Shown: piece by piece, positions 33,704 to 44,357 of the stretch
How positions within the stretch are numbered: position 1 is the first letter of the stretch
Layout of the letters: each line of letters opens with the position of its first letter
From: Cylindrodendrum hubeiense
Lineage: Eukaryota; Ascomycota; Sordariomycetes; Hypocreales; Nectriaceae
Assembly (NCBI GenBank): GCA_014621425.1
Contig: JAANBB010000006.1
Span: 248,001-312,000, forward strand
Length of the DNA stretch: 64,000 bases
Direction of reading: 5' to 3'
The notes under the pieces: model-generated
Seen by the model: only the letters and a program-made list of their open reading frames with translations
What the model was told of the DNA's origin: nothing
Databases searched by the model: none
Position numbers and translations under genes: made by a program

Positions 33704-35014
33704 ATGAGCCTACACGACATTTTGACCTTTAGCTCTCTGAAGCCTCAAGCCTCTCGAGCAGGTACGGATTGGCTAGATGGTTTACGTGGTGTGGCCTCAG
33801 TTGTTGTCTTCATCTATCATTATGCGTGTCTCAGCCATGGCTACGTCGACTTTGGATACGGTTCCGTAGAAGGCCATACCGACAGCCCTTTCCTACTGCC
33901 ATTCATACGACTCATGATTCATGGCAGGACAATGGTTGCTATATTCTTTGTTATCTCCAGCTACGCCTTATCGTACTCGACCTTGAAACTCATACACAAA
34001 AAAGACTACGACGGGGTTTTGAGAAAACTATCCTCGTCAGTTTTTCGTCGCGCAATCAGGCTCTATCTCCCTGCCTTCATCTCGGGCTCCATCACTTTCG
34101 CCGCACGACAGCTTGGGCTCGTCTCATCGGATGGCATAACCTTTTGGGTTGACGCCGCCGGCTCTTTTGGAGGATACTTTCGATTGATGAATCCATTTGC
34201 ATGGACTTTTAAAGCCGACCACATCTATCACAAATCGATGTGGACGATCCCTGTCGAGTTCCGTGGGTCAATTGTTCTCTTTGCAACTCTTCTTGGTCTT
34301 GCCCGATCTAGAACCCTTGCAAGAATGGGAATTGTGGCCGGGCTTCTGGTATATTCTCTCATTGTTGGACAATGGGACGTTGCCTTGTTTATGGCGGGAA
34401 TCGTCCTGGCGGAAAGCAACCTTGTGCAGCAATACATTCTTAACCGCAATATCGAGACTACAGAGACAGCTCTAGACTCGGATATCGAAAATCTCATAGT
34501 CGCATGGCACAACGGCAAAAGAAGAACCACTCGCGTCGCACTGAAAGTGTGTTTGATAGGCACGCTCATCACTGGGCTCTATGTTGCATCATACCCTATA
34601 AGAAGAGCACCACTCACTCCTGGGTTTATATGGATGTCCAAGATTATGGATGATGGTAACCTTGCATCACAGACTTGGTCTGCGATCGGAGCAGTCATGA
34701 TTACATCGTCCATGAGCTTTATGCCACGATGCAAAGCAATCTTTGGGACAGGACTAGCTCAATATTTGGGCCGAATATCGTTCGCGTTGTACTTGATTCA
34801 TAATCTCATGAATGATATTCTGGGAAGGCCCATTGCACGTTTCATGCTGGGAATCTCTGGGAAAGAAAGTAAGATCCTATACGAAGGGGCGTGGTATTTT
34901 GGGGCTATTATTCATGCCCGTGTGGTTATTTTGGTTGCAGATTTCTTTTGCCGGTATGTAGACGTCGTTTCGGTGGATTTGGCAAGGAACATTGAACAAA
35001 TATTCATCTCTTGA
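33704..35014 (+). CDS. Acyltransferase-3 family membrane protein
   Basis: A single-exon protein of 436 residues. It is an integral-membrane O-acyltransferase of the acyltransferase-3 family, which transfers acetyl or other acyl groups to sugars, antibiotics or lipids. Seen: the N-terminal LDGLRGVASVVVFIYHY signature with the family's conserved Arg-Gly and His, a second conserved-like FFVISSYALSYS after a loop, FRRAIRLYLPAF, about ten hydrophobic helices, and SFALYLIHNLMNDILGRP near the C-terminus. It lies 1.2 kb downstream of the chitin synthase on the same strand. A role in modifying a cell-surface glycan or a secreted metabolite is inferred from family and position; no biosynthetic core enzyme is adjacent. 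Confidence 0.9.
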   Translation: MSLHDILTFSSLKPQASRAGTDWLDGLRGVASVVVFIYHYACLSHGYVDFGYGSVEGHTDSPFLLPFIRLMIHGRTMVAIFFVISSYALSYSTLKLIHKKDYDGVLRKLSSSVFRRAIRLYLPAFISGSITFAARQLGLVSSDGITFWVDAAGSFGGYFRLMNPFAWTFKADHIYHKSMWTIPVEFRGSIVLFATLLGLARSRTLARMGIVAGLLVYSLIVGQWDVALFMAGIVLAESNLVQQYILNRNIETTETALDSDIENLIVAWHNGKRRTTRVALKVCLIGTLITGLYVASYPIRRAPLTPGFIWMSKIMDDGNLASQTWSAIGAVMITSSMSFMPRCKAIFGTGLAQYLGRISFALYLIHNLMNDILGRPIARFMLGISGKESKILYEGAWYFGAIIHARVVILVADFFCRYVDVVSVDLARNIEQIFIS

Positions 35015-35511
35015 TTAATATGCAGAAAACTAGAGTTAATCAAGCACATTACACAAAGAAATACAAACTGTTCAATCTCAAACTTATCTCCATCGCTTCT
35101 TCGCGACAACCCCTGTTCCGCCGCCGCCACCATGCGCCGTCATTTTCCAGGGTGGTCAGGGCCGCCAGGGCCTAGGCAGTCAATCGGAAGCCCCGAGCCA
35201 GAAAATAGAGGCTCGACTCTCAGCCGCCTTGCGAGTCGCATCAATTGGTCTCGTATGAAAGATGTGCATTGTCAATAACGCGCACATCGTGTCCTGTTGA
35301 GATAAGCCATACGCGTAAACCACTGCGGATTGTGGGGCAGTCAAAGCTTCTAGAGTGCAGCGTCATCACACGACCTAGTCCGGGATAGGATGAGCACGCC
35401 ATTTGAACCGACCCGTACGCAATCGACAAGTCAAGCCAGGTCCTCCCCGGCCACCTAAAAGAGACATAACATCATTCCTCTTCTTGAAATCACCAGTTGG
35501 TATCTATCCAA
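35015..35511. promoter_or_regulatory. Upstream region of Zn2Cys6 gene
   Basis: This 497-bp gap between same-strand genes holds the presumed promoter of the regulator at 35512. No gene or clear motif was found. Confidence 0.4.
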
Positions 35512-37674
35512 ATGGAAGCAAGCTCTATCCAGAAACGGAAGAGCTCAACAATCAAGGCATGTCTACGTTGTCATCGACGGAAGCAACGATGTGTGGGCTT
35601 CCCCGCATGCACCAATTGCCGAGCAGCAGATGTCCCCTGTAGTCGAGATTCTACGCCGGTGATGAGACGTCTGGCAGGGCTTTCAAAAGAAGATCTCATC
35701 AAGAAGATTGAGGCCCTTGAAGAGCAATTCCCAGCTACGGACAGACATACCGACAATCAAAATTCCCCAGCCAGCGCTTCATTCCGACGACAGCTTTCTG
35801 TTGACTTAGCCCAATCAGCAACTCCGGATCTCCAGATGGAATACGATGATGGAAATGACTTCCAACATCTTCAAGTCGAAGTAGGAAGTGTGCAGCTTCC
35901 GGTCATTTCTCCCGTCTCTCCAGCCTCGGCATCCTTGTGTTCAAATCCTAGAGCAAAGATGTCGCATGTTGCAACTGCCCCTGAGTCTCTAGAGCTAAGC
36001 AGCATTGAAAATTTCGGAGGTATACCGGATTTCAATGAGGAAACAGGAACGCAGCTACTGATGACCTATTTGGAAAGCATGCATCGACGTCTCCCGTTCT
36101 GTGATTACTCGCAAATGCTTGTGACATTGAAAGGCGGAACAAGCGCACTTCCTCCCAAGCCGGCGCGAATGGACTTGTTTCGATTGCATATGGCTTGCGC
36201 AATTGGGGCAGCCGTCAGACAACTCACGGGTTCGTTTCCATTAGCCCACCCAGAGAAGTTCTTCGTCGAAGCATCAAAAATAAGAAAGTCGCTGAGGGGG
36301 TGCGACGTCGTCGAAGAGACTGAAGCAATCTTCTGGGTTGTCCTGTACAAACTGCGCTCTTCATTCTCCTCGGATGTTTGGTACCTCATTGGTTTAGCTA
36401 TGAGGACTGCCATCGAAGCTGGACTTCATCGAGAACATTACTATGAGAATCTGGATCCAGCACAAGCGGAACTGCATCGTTGTCTTTTCTGGGCCATCTA
36501 CATAATCGAGAGAAATGTTTGCTTGTCGCTGAAACGACCCTTCAGCATTTCGGACTACGATATTGATGTGAGACTTCCGTCGCCGGCGACGCATCACATA
36601 TACCTGGAAGCTTGCAATGGTCAAAGCCAGAGCACATCAGAAACAGAAAGCGAACTACGACGGCCGCTGGATCTGAACACATTTATCTCCAGCATCAAGC
36701 TAAGTCGCATCAATGCAAAGGCGTACAGTCAACTGCACAGGGTAGACGAACTTCGTTCGGCTTCTGAGCAGATTCCTTTACTCCTTGACGAAATCCGACA
36801 ATTCGAAGGCTCGTTGCCTGGATGCAGTGCGCCGGATTACGATTTTCTTCAGTTGCATATAAAAAACTCCATTAGAGCACTTATCGAGCCTTCCCTGCCT
36901 ACACTTGATCCGTCAAACTATCTGGTCAAGAGTTGTCTAGAAGCATCCGGTGGCGTTTGTCAGCTCTTCAAGAAACTTCGACTGAAAAGGTGCCTTGGCT
37001 ACTCCTTCACAATGGTCAACTCGGTTTTCATAGCTGGAACAACAATCTGGTAGGTCTAATGGCCGAATATTTGAGAACGTTGAACTAACAGTACCAGTTA
37101 CATTCTCTTCAAAGATCCTAGCCTCTGGACTCCCGGTAGAGCCAACGATCTCCGGGCATGTTCCTCGACGCTTTTCGCTGCAGCTGAACGAAACAGTTCC
37201 GTGAGGAAATACTGCGATGCCCTGGAAACAATAATCGAAGCAGTCATGGACCATGTGGAGAAGGTCTCCAATCCCGTGGACTCGGCGACGACTGAGAGTC
37301 CTGACAGCCTGGCTATTTCTCCTGGTGACGACCAAAGTCCACAAGAAGCCTTTGACAGCTTGCGTCACGTAATCAAGCATTCAAAATTTGAATTTCCATC
37401 CCACTCGTATCCTAGCTATCACATTAAGTCAGTCAAAACGGCCAATGGGTCTTGGGCGCCTCCTCGGGGAGACACAGGAGTTGCTGGTGAAGATTTCTCA
37501 CAATACAGCCACTTAAATTTGACAGGGGACCTAGTCGTGCCCCAAGAAAATCAGTGGAATTTTATGGGAGCGTTCGATGGAGTGCTCGATACACCCTCCA
37601 CAGACTACCTATTCGGTAGAGATCAGTTTGCCTTGCAAACTATTGATGAGCTGATATCGAAGGCCTCCAATTGA
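35512..37674 (+). CDS. Zn2Cys6 transcription factor beside ACS transporter
   Basis: Exons 35512-37049 and 37098-37674 (intron 48 bp) give 704 residues. The frame is open upstream to 35497, but the first ATG is at 35512. The zinc cluster is canonical CX2CX6CX5CX2CX6C (Cys 17, 20, 27, 33, 36, 43) with a basic flank (QKRKSS), then a short coiled-coil-like segment (LSKEDLIKKIEALEEQF). The fungal-specific regulatory domain follows, with typical GLAMRTAIEAGLHRE and LHRCLFWAIYIIERNVCLSLKRPF. It lies directly upstream of an ACS-family transporter in the same orientation, so it may control that transporter and the detoxification-like genes that follow. No named regulator can be assigned. Confidence 0.93.
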
Positions 37675-38159
37675 ACCACCAAACGGTAGACTGTAATTAC
37701 TGTACCATAATATAATTATTAGTGCCTTAAGGACCTGTAATGATTCGAGAAACGCCACATAGCTTCAAACGGTGACGAATTACCTGCAATAGGATGAGAC
37801 CGTTGATATTGCACCATCGACCAGCACGTTGATGCCATTTTATGAACCCCAGTATCGGCCATCGGAAAAGATGAACCTTTTTCCCGATCGCCGAAACCAC
37901 GCCTTCCCAGGTGGGGCACCCCACAGCCAACGAGTGGAGAGGACGTAGATCTTGAACAATTGCACCATCGGTCTAGGCCTGGCTACAATTTGCTTCATGT
38001 GTCTAATACAGACATACATATACATCACTTACTCCGTACCATGGCCTTAGTTATAGAAGCGCGCTCTTGGCTAATTCTTCCCGCTGATTCTGTTTAACCC
38101 CCGTTCTGCTCTTGCTTCGTTAGGTCAATTCTGCTCCATTGGGAAGCACAACTTCAACG
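37675..38159. promoter_or_regulatory. Upstream region of ACS transporter
   Basis: A 485-bp gap. The word TACTCCGTACC occurs near 38029. Short minus-strand frames (37719-38028) lack features. Confidence 0.4.
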
Positions 38160-39829
38160 ATGGCAACCCTAGTTCATCACGAACCTTCAATTGAGGTCAG
38201 CCCTGACATCGAACGCGCCTCGGCGAGTTCGTTGGAAAAGGCGACTCGAGAGAAATCAACCACCGAACGCCTGATAGTCTCGGATTGGTCAAGTCAGGCG
38301 GAGGCCAGGCTCAAAAAGAAGTAGGAAATATCAAGCCTTCGCTCCATTCTGCATCTCACATTATTAGGCTTGACTTTATTATCCTCCCCATCCTCATGCT
38401 CGGTCTTTTTGCACTTCAACTCGACAAAGGAAATGTCTCCTACGCCATGACCACCAGCTTCACAACCGACCTCGGCATTGACAAAAACAACGTCAACTAT
38501 GGCAACCAGCTAATGCTCGCCGCAATCGTCATATTCGAAATACCGTTCAACATGGTACTATCAAGAGTTGGGCCCGCCAAATGGCTGACAGTGCAAGTTT
38601 TCGCATGGGGTACCGTCGCAACTGCGCAGACGGCGATCCATAATTTATCTGGGTTCTATGCCACTCGGTTCATGCTAGGCATGTGTGAAGCCGGATATCT
38701 TGCTGCATCCCTGACGATACTCGCTTCATTCTACACCCGAAAAGAAATGGCAATGCGGGTAACACTTGTCTACATTGGAAATTACTTTTCGGCCGGAATC
38801 GGTGGCCTAATCGCAGGGGCAGTCTTCCACATTCCAGAGTCTACTGGATTGAAGCCATGGCAGGTAGGTCATCTTAACTTCTCTAAAACAAAAGTTCGAC
38901 GTACGCTTACATAACTTTTCTTTTCACAGTGGCTATTCCTCGTTGATGGGCTATTCACGCTCGCTGTTGGCGTAATCTTCATCTTATTCATGCCTCGATC
39001 CGCGACAAATACAATTCCACTATGCGGCCTCGAGCAACTAAATTTCTTTACCGACGACGACCGCCACATATTGAACAGTCGGGTTGTTCTCGACGACCCA
39101 CGAAAGGTGGTGGATCTTTCCGGTATCGGTTTCAAGAGGGTTGCCCGGATTCTCCTTACCAGCCCTCGAATTTGGGGTCATTTTGGCATCAACCTGATTA
39201 CGCTCACTCCAAAGGGAGGGCTTTCAACATATGCGCCGACAATCATCAAGAACATGGGGTTCAGTTCGATCACAGCTAGCAATTTGTCGTCTGTCAACAA
39301 CTTTGGCGTTTGCATATTAGCAATCCTAGTTGCTTGGATTAGCGACAAAACCTCTTCCAGAGGGCCACTGTGTCTTTTGTGTGGCGTATACTCTCTTGTA
39401 TTCTCAGGAGTGCAGTATGCCATTGTCCGAAGCAACGACGTCTGGCTCAAATACGCCATTCTAACAGTCTTCACCTCCGGGACGGCAGTATCTCAGGGCA
39501 TCAACGACGCCTGGTTCAGCGTCAATACTCCAGACCCACAAGAAAGATGCATTGGAATTGCGCTGGCGGTCGCTGGATCCAATCTCGGTGGCCTCTCTGG
39601 GCAAAATATCTTTGTGACGAGCGATGCACCCTATTACTACAACGGGTTCCTCAAGATTCTGTGCATCTACGCGGGAAGCCTGGTTTTGATCGCTGGCATG
39701 ATGCTTTACTACTGGAATGAGAATAGACAGATGGGAAAGACATCTGATAACGTTACAATTGTCGCCAATGAAGGCGCTGAGGTGGTGGCAGAGAATGGTG
39801 GTGCGTCAAAGGTCAAAAACCAGCTATGA
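38160..39829 (+). CDS. MFS transporter, ACS (Dal5-like) family
   Basis: Exons 38160-38320, 38368-38863 and 38930-39829 (introns 47 and 66 bp) encode 518 residues with about 12 helices. Seen: a hydrophilic N-terminus, FALQLDKGNVSYAMTTSF in helix 1, EIPFNMVLSRVGPAKWL, the motif-rich RFMLGMCEAGYLAASLTIL, and the central-loop TDDDRHILNSRVVLDDP. The pattern places it in the allantoate permease-type anion:cation symporters, which import organic anions such as vitamins, ureides and aromatic or sugar acids. It is flanked by a Zn2Cys6 gene on the left and ends 76 bp from the 3' end of the GST gene. The substrate is unknown. Confidence 0.92.
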
Positions 39830-39905
39830 GCATGGTGTACGTACAGTCTTATTGAGTGGAATCTTATATATTTATTTATTTCCATACCCATCTAACAAAT
39901 TGCTC

Positions 39906-40580
39906 TTACTTTGATGCAACAGGCACCTTTGTCGGAGGATCAGACCACAGAGCCAGTTCCATCTCGGGATCACATCTTTTCATGGCCTTCTGATACGCCT
40001 CCCTCTCACCAATACGCTGAAGGTATTTGAAGGTATTTGGGTATTCTGTTAGACTGTACGGATAATAATATCTCATAGTTGTAAGGGAAAATACAATCAT
40101 CACGTCCACAACCGTAAACTCATCCCCGATGAGCCACTTGTTGACGCGGAGCCTGTCATCCAGAGCCCGCAACCCTCTGTTAAGGCTGTCTTTGGATATT
40201 TTCGCTATTGGGCTATCATTGATTGGCCCGCCCTTTGCCATCACCATGGCTTGCAGCAGGGCGGGCTGGAAGCTTCCATCCGCCCAGTGCCACCAGTAGA
40301 GGAATTCGGCGTAGGCTGGGTGGGTGCTGGGCAGAAAGAGCCTGCCCTGGCCGTACTTGTGACAGATGTACTCAATACATGCGCAGCTCTCGGCCAGAGT
40401 CAGCTCGCCGTCCTGGATGATGGGCGCAGTCCCCAAAGGATGCAGTGCTTTGTATTCGGGCGGAGCTAGGATGGGCACCCGCTTGTACGTCTTGAGCTCG
40501 TAGTCGATACCTAGCTCTTCGCACAGCCAGGGAATACGCTCCGATTGAGAGACATGAAGATGATGAACTATGAGAGCCAT
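39906..40580 (-). CDS. Glutathione S-transferase (Gtt1-like)
   Basis: A single-exon, 224-residue cytosolic enzyme. The start is the ATG at 40580; the frame stays open further upstream, but the N-terminal thioredoxin-fold sequence begins exactly there. Seen: N-domain VHHLHVSQSERIPWLCEELG with the candidate catalytic Ser/Tyr region, PLGTAPIIQDGELTLAES with the cis-Pro and the E-S glutathione-binding pair (residues about 53-70), and the all-helical C-domain with NKWLIGDEFTVVDVMIVFSL, the conserved N-capping/hydrophobic-staple region. It conjugates glutathione to electrophiles. Lying between an ACS transporter and the aldoxime dehydratase block, it would suit detoxification of products such as isothiocyanates; that link is inference. 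Confidence 0.92.
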   Translation of the reverse strand: MALIVHHLHVSQSERIPWLCEELGIDYELKTYKRVPILAPPEYKALHPLGTAPIIQDGELTLAESCACIEYICHKYGQGRLFLPSTHPAYAEFLYWWHWADGSFQPALLQAMVMAKGGPINDSPIAKISKDSLNRGLRALDDRLRVNKWLIGDEFTVVDVMIVFSLTTMRYYYPYSLTEYPNTFKYLQRIGEREAYQKAMKRCDPEMELALWSDPPTKVPVASK

Positions 40581-41035
40581 GGTTGCGTTCAGAGAGGTTG
40601 AAGGAAGGTTGTTGAGAGTCGTGGTGTGATGAAGGTGTGAAATGCACTCGTCTGCGGGCCTCTGAATTGGAAGAATAAATTTGATGGAAAGAGATCTAAG
40701 CCATGAAAGATTGAAGCTAAAGACCAAAAGAAACGAGATAGAAAAGGTCCCAGTTCCAGTACTTATACAAAACAACTTCTTTCTGCCATCATGGCATGGC
40801 TTTGAAGCGGAGCAGCAAAAGTGGAGTTTTCCGGTTCATTTGCCGGTCCTGGTCAGCGTCTTATCTTACTCAGAACGGCAGAGCCAATCCAGTCATTTCC
40901 CGACACGGGAAAGGCCCATCATCAACAAAAACCAAACTAAAAACAAACGCCAATGTAAGAGGCGAACGGCATCCTTGGCAAAATGCGGGATGATGATGCT
41001 CCGTGCATCTTCTGTAAGTATGCCACGCCTCCAAT
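40581..41035. promoter_or_regulatory. Upstream region of GST
   Basis: A 455-bp gap that holds the GST promoter and the 3' end of the Zn2Cys6 gene. An overlapping plus-strand frame (40681-41163) lacks domain features and is treated as a shadow. Confidence 0.4.
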
Positions 41036-43303
41036 TTAACCCTGATTCGCTTCATTTACGGCAACATCACCATTCCAGCCTTGCATCTCAAGATAGTCCA
41101 GGCTCAATAAGTCTGTGTCGAATTGTGCGAGATCTAAAATTTCGCTACTGGGGAAAAGATTGAGCGTCTCTGAACCAAAGAAGGAGTTGAATATATCCAG
41201 AGACGGGGTTTCTCCATTCAGGAAATCCAGTTGTAGAGGCAGAGGATTTGGTGTGTTCTGATGAAGTTGTTGCTGCGGCGTCTGTTGAGGCTCTCTTTGC
41301 TCGCCAGTCGGAATCAGTCGTGTTTCATCAATTTCTTTGGTCCCTAGAACATTTATCTCCTCTCCCGGTTTCACATAGCCTTCTCCTTTGCACCGTAGGA
41401 TCTCGGTAAACTCGAGGATCGAGGCTCGCGCATAGGCAGCGTTGATTTTGAAATTCGTCAGTTTCGAAGCGTCGAGGTATTTGGGCTCGTCCTCAAGAAC
41501 CGTCGGGCCACTGTTGTGTATATCATACAGGCAACGAACATTGACTTCCTAATCGGAGAAACCATTAGCACATCGAACCCTTGACTTCAGTGGGGATATT
41601 TACCAGCAATGCAGCAAATTTCCAGTAAGTCGCCATGGTATGTATCATTCTAACGTTTGCTTTGACATTGGCATGTGCCCGTTCTTTGATCTTTGGGTTC
41701 AAACACCACATGAATGGAATTTGGATCGCGCATCCACAATACGCTGCATATGCAACGAAATTCGGCATTGCGCTAGGCCGGGGGAACGTCGACAAAACAG
41801 CCTCGATCAATGCGGAGACTGCGCAGGCATGGTCGAAAGCCAGTTGGGCTGATAGTTGTCGAGCTGTGGACCAACTGGCATCACCTGGGCCCCAACAGAA
41901 CAGTGGTACAATAGACGCATGGATTGCGCACAATGATTGGTGATAGACCAGATTGGCGAGCAAAGTTTTGGAGAGTGTATCATGTGGCGCTGTCGCGATG
42001 TCTGAAGGACTTAGCTTGAACTCAGGCCGCACTGTCCGCCACCAATCTGATATCTTTTCGTCGAGTGCGTGGATATCTGTTAGTCTGGCACTGAACTTAG
42101 AGTCGGATTTGATGGAAGAGACTACACAAGACCTCCAGATAATTAGCACTGAGAGCGGACATGTCACGGGTAGCATCTCTCACCATAATGTCAGGCCCCT
42201 GATCAATTCGCAAAATATCCCTCCATTACTTTGATTGGATTTCAACGTTACGGTTGGGCATCTAGAGATCCCAGCCTCAAAGTTTTCTTCAGGCCATGGT
42301 AATGGCAAGTCCTCCATATTCTTGATTGGTTCAAAAAGAGACAATCTTTCGGGACAATAGCAGTGCATGATATAACAAGCCCAAAAGCGACGCCGTCGTA
42401 TCTCAAATTCGAATGACGTATCATTGCTCGGTACTCTGGGTCCAAGACCAATAATGAAAAGTACCTGGTAGGCATTTCCTATAACCAGATCAGTTCGGAC
42501 TCAATCACCCTACGTCTTGATAATTGGATTTGTCTACCTTTATGGAGTTGGCTTATTCTCCAGGAACCCTGACTGTGCCAAAACAGAGCTAGATTGCTGA
42601 ATGTTGCGATATTTTCCTCGTTGAGATCTTCAATCTCTTGGAAGACTAGTTTTCCTGCTTTCTTGGCCCATTCAATCATTGATCCATCATCCTTTAGGGT
42701 TGCTTGACCAGTTGAGTCTCGGTAGAAACTACTTGTCATCAGCCATGTCTGGGAGAATGGGAGTCTGTGGTTGCTCACTTTGCCCCCCACGCACACACAC
42801 TGAAAACTATATGAGGGCGAGCTGTGCCTGCCGCAACCGATTCAAAGAAGAGTCTCTTGGGGATGAAAAGGGCGGCATTGTATATGTTGTCAAAGTATGC
42901 GTGCGCAAGCGTTGATACAAGAGTTTTTGGTATCCCGAGAAGAAGTTCCTCTCCTGAGGTAGCTAGCAATAACGAGACTGTAGTGGCAGTATAATGTCCG
43001 CCTTGCAATGTTGTGTTGCTGGATACATGCCCTCCTTCTCTGGCTGCTGCATCTCGCAGTGACGAATGTGTGCATCTTCCTTTCAACAATCTCCGACTCC
43101 TCGTTGTAGCGAGGGGATTGCCATCGTAGTCGCAAGTGCGTCTCAATCTGGAGCATCGCTTGCAGCTTGGTCGCTCCCCGGAGCAACGGATCTAGGAGCG
43201 TGAGCGAGCGTGACTCATGATGCCGCGAATAGGGCGGGATGGCATCTACCTTCTGAGCCTTGCATACCCCACATGCCTTCCTCGGCCGCCCCGTGCTACT
43301 CAT
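41036..43303 (-). CDS. Zn2Cys6 transcription factor beside DUF1348/aldoxime genes
   Basis: Exons 43303-43250, 43191-42779, 42728-42538, 42478-42184, 42132-41604 and 41548-41036 (introns 58, 50, 59, 51 and 55 bp) give 664 residues. The first intron interrupts the zinc cluster; spliced, it reads CX2CX6CX6CX2CX6C (Cys 11, 14, 21, 28, 31, 38). The fungal-specific domain follows, with FSVCAWGANFY, GNAYQVLFIIGLGPRVPS and EFEIRRRRFWACYIMHCY. The C-terminus is rich in Gln and Pro (LIPTGEQREPQQTPQQQL), resembling an activation domain. It is divergent from the DUF1348 gene (459 bp between starts), which makes it the likely regulator of that gene and perhaps of the aldoxime dehydratase beyond. Confidence 0.9.
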
Positions 43304-43762
43304 CGTTTACGAAGCGGATCAATCATCAAGGATGCTGTGTACTGTTCATACGGGCCAAAATACTGCCGCTCTTTCCGGAGGTGGGTTTAATCGATACTGA
43401 GTCATGCAAACTCCAGCCGGAAATAGTTAGAGCAGAGAATAAGGATGAGTAATTTCCCGGGTCGGAAAATGGAAGCTGCGGATCCATTGCGGCCTTTGCG
43501 GCCTCTGCGGCCTTTGCGGGTAAGCAGACGGATAAGGCGGCTGGGCTAAAGGGTAAATTTCCCGTGTAATCACCACGTCATGCCGGCTGGAACCTTTTTA
43601 GACGGATATTTGCCATTGGAGAGAGCGAGAGGCGGGGGTCATCGTCCAAAGGGCGTCAATTCGCCAATATATTGCTCACTTCAGTCTCTGCAAAACTTCA
43701 ACATTCTCATCCAACTCGCCCTCTAGCTCAACCCTCCCCGAGACCAACTAGAACCAGACACC
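43304..43762. promoter_or_regulatory. Divergent promoter: regulator / DUF1348
   Basis: A 459-bp bidirectional promoter with a short 9-bp tandem repeat (43487-43520) rich in TTGCGGCCT units, so it has several CGG and GCC triplets. Use by the adjacent Zn2Cys6 protein is inference. Confidence 0.45.
43487..43520. repeat. 9-bp tandem repeat in divergent promoter
   Basis: TTGCGGCCT repeats: 43487-43495, 43496-43504, 43505-43513 (CTGCGGCCT) and a partial TTGCGGG at 43514-43520. Confidence 0.9.
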
Positions 43763-44337
43763 ATGTCAGCTGAGCAAGGAAAGCCACCGTATCCGCCATT
43801 TACCCTGGAATCGGCCACAGTCAAAGTTAAGGCGGCTCAGGATGCGTGGAACACCCAGTCAGTTGCTTGGCCCATGGAAACCAGGAACGGCCAATTGATC
43901 AGCGTGCTATTAGGAACCCTGACGTTATAAAAATGGCCTACACGCCCGACTCAATCTGGCGTAACCGTGATCAGTTCCTCCAGGGTCGCGATGCTATCCA
44001 AGCCTTCCTCACCAAAAAGTGGGAGAAAGAGCAGGGCTACCGATTGCGAAAGGAGTTGTTTACATTCAGCGACACGAAGGTACGTGCAAAAATAATCTTC
44101 GACAGTCGGGAACTGCTAACACGCCTCCAGATTGCAGTGCAGTTCTGGTATGAATGGCATGATGATGCCGGACAATGGTGGCGTACCTACGGACTAGAGG
44201 ACTGGACCTTTGCTGAGAACGGGTTAATGAGGAAGAGGCAAATGAGTGGCAATGACGTCATGATTGGCGACGATGAGCGATGGTTCACGGAGGGAGTTGA
44301 CGTCAATACGGTGCCTATTTCAGAAGAGCACTGGTAA
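43763..44337 (+). CDS. DUF1348 / NTF2-like (SnoaL-fold) protein
   Basis: Exons 43763-43857, 43914-44079 and 44131-44337 (introns 56 and 51 bp) give 155 residues. Seen: KVKAAQDAWNTQNPDVIKMAYTPDSIWRN, GRDAIQAFLTKKWEKE, YRLRKELF and AVQFWYEWHDDAGQWWRTYG, which are the hallmarks of the DUF1348 group of small NTF2-like alpha+beta-barrel proteins. Members are about 150 residues and their biochemical role is unknown. The cone-shaped fold often makes small-molecule isomerases or dehydratases. The 3' end lies only 20 bp from the 3' end of the convergent aldoxime dehydratase gene, and the start is divergent from a Zn2Cys6 gene. No signal peptide. Confidence 0.9.
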
Positions 44338-44357
44338 GATGATGCTCAGTGTTGTTC

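Noticed and set aside
40681..41163. 160-codon plus-strand frame near GST
   Set aside because: Antisense to the GST promoter and the Zn2Cys6 3' end; no domain.
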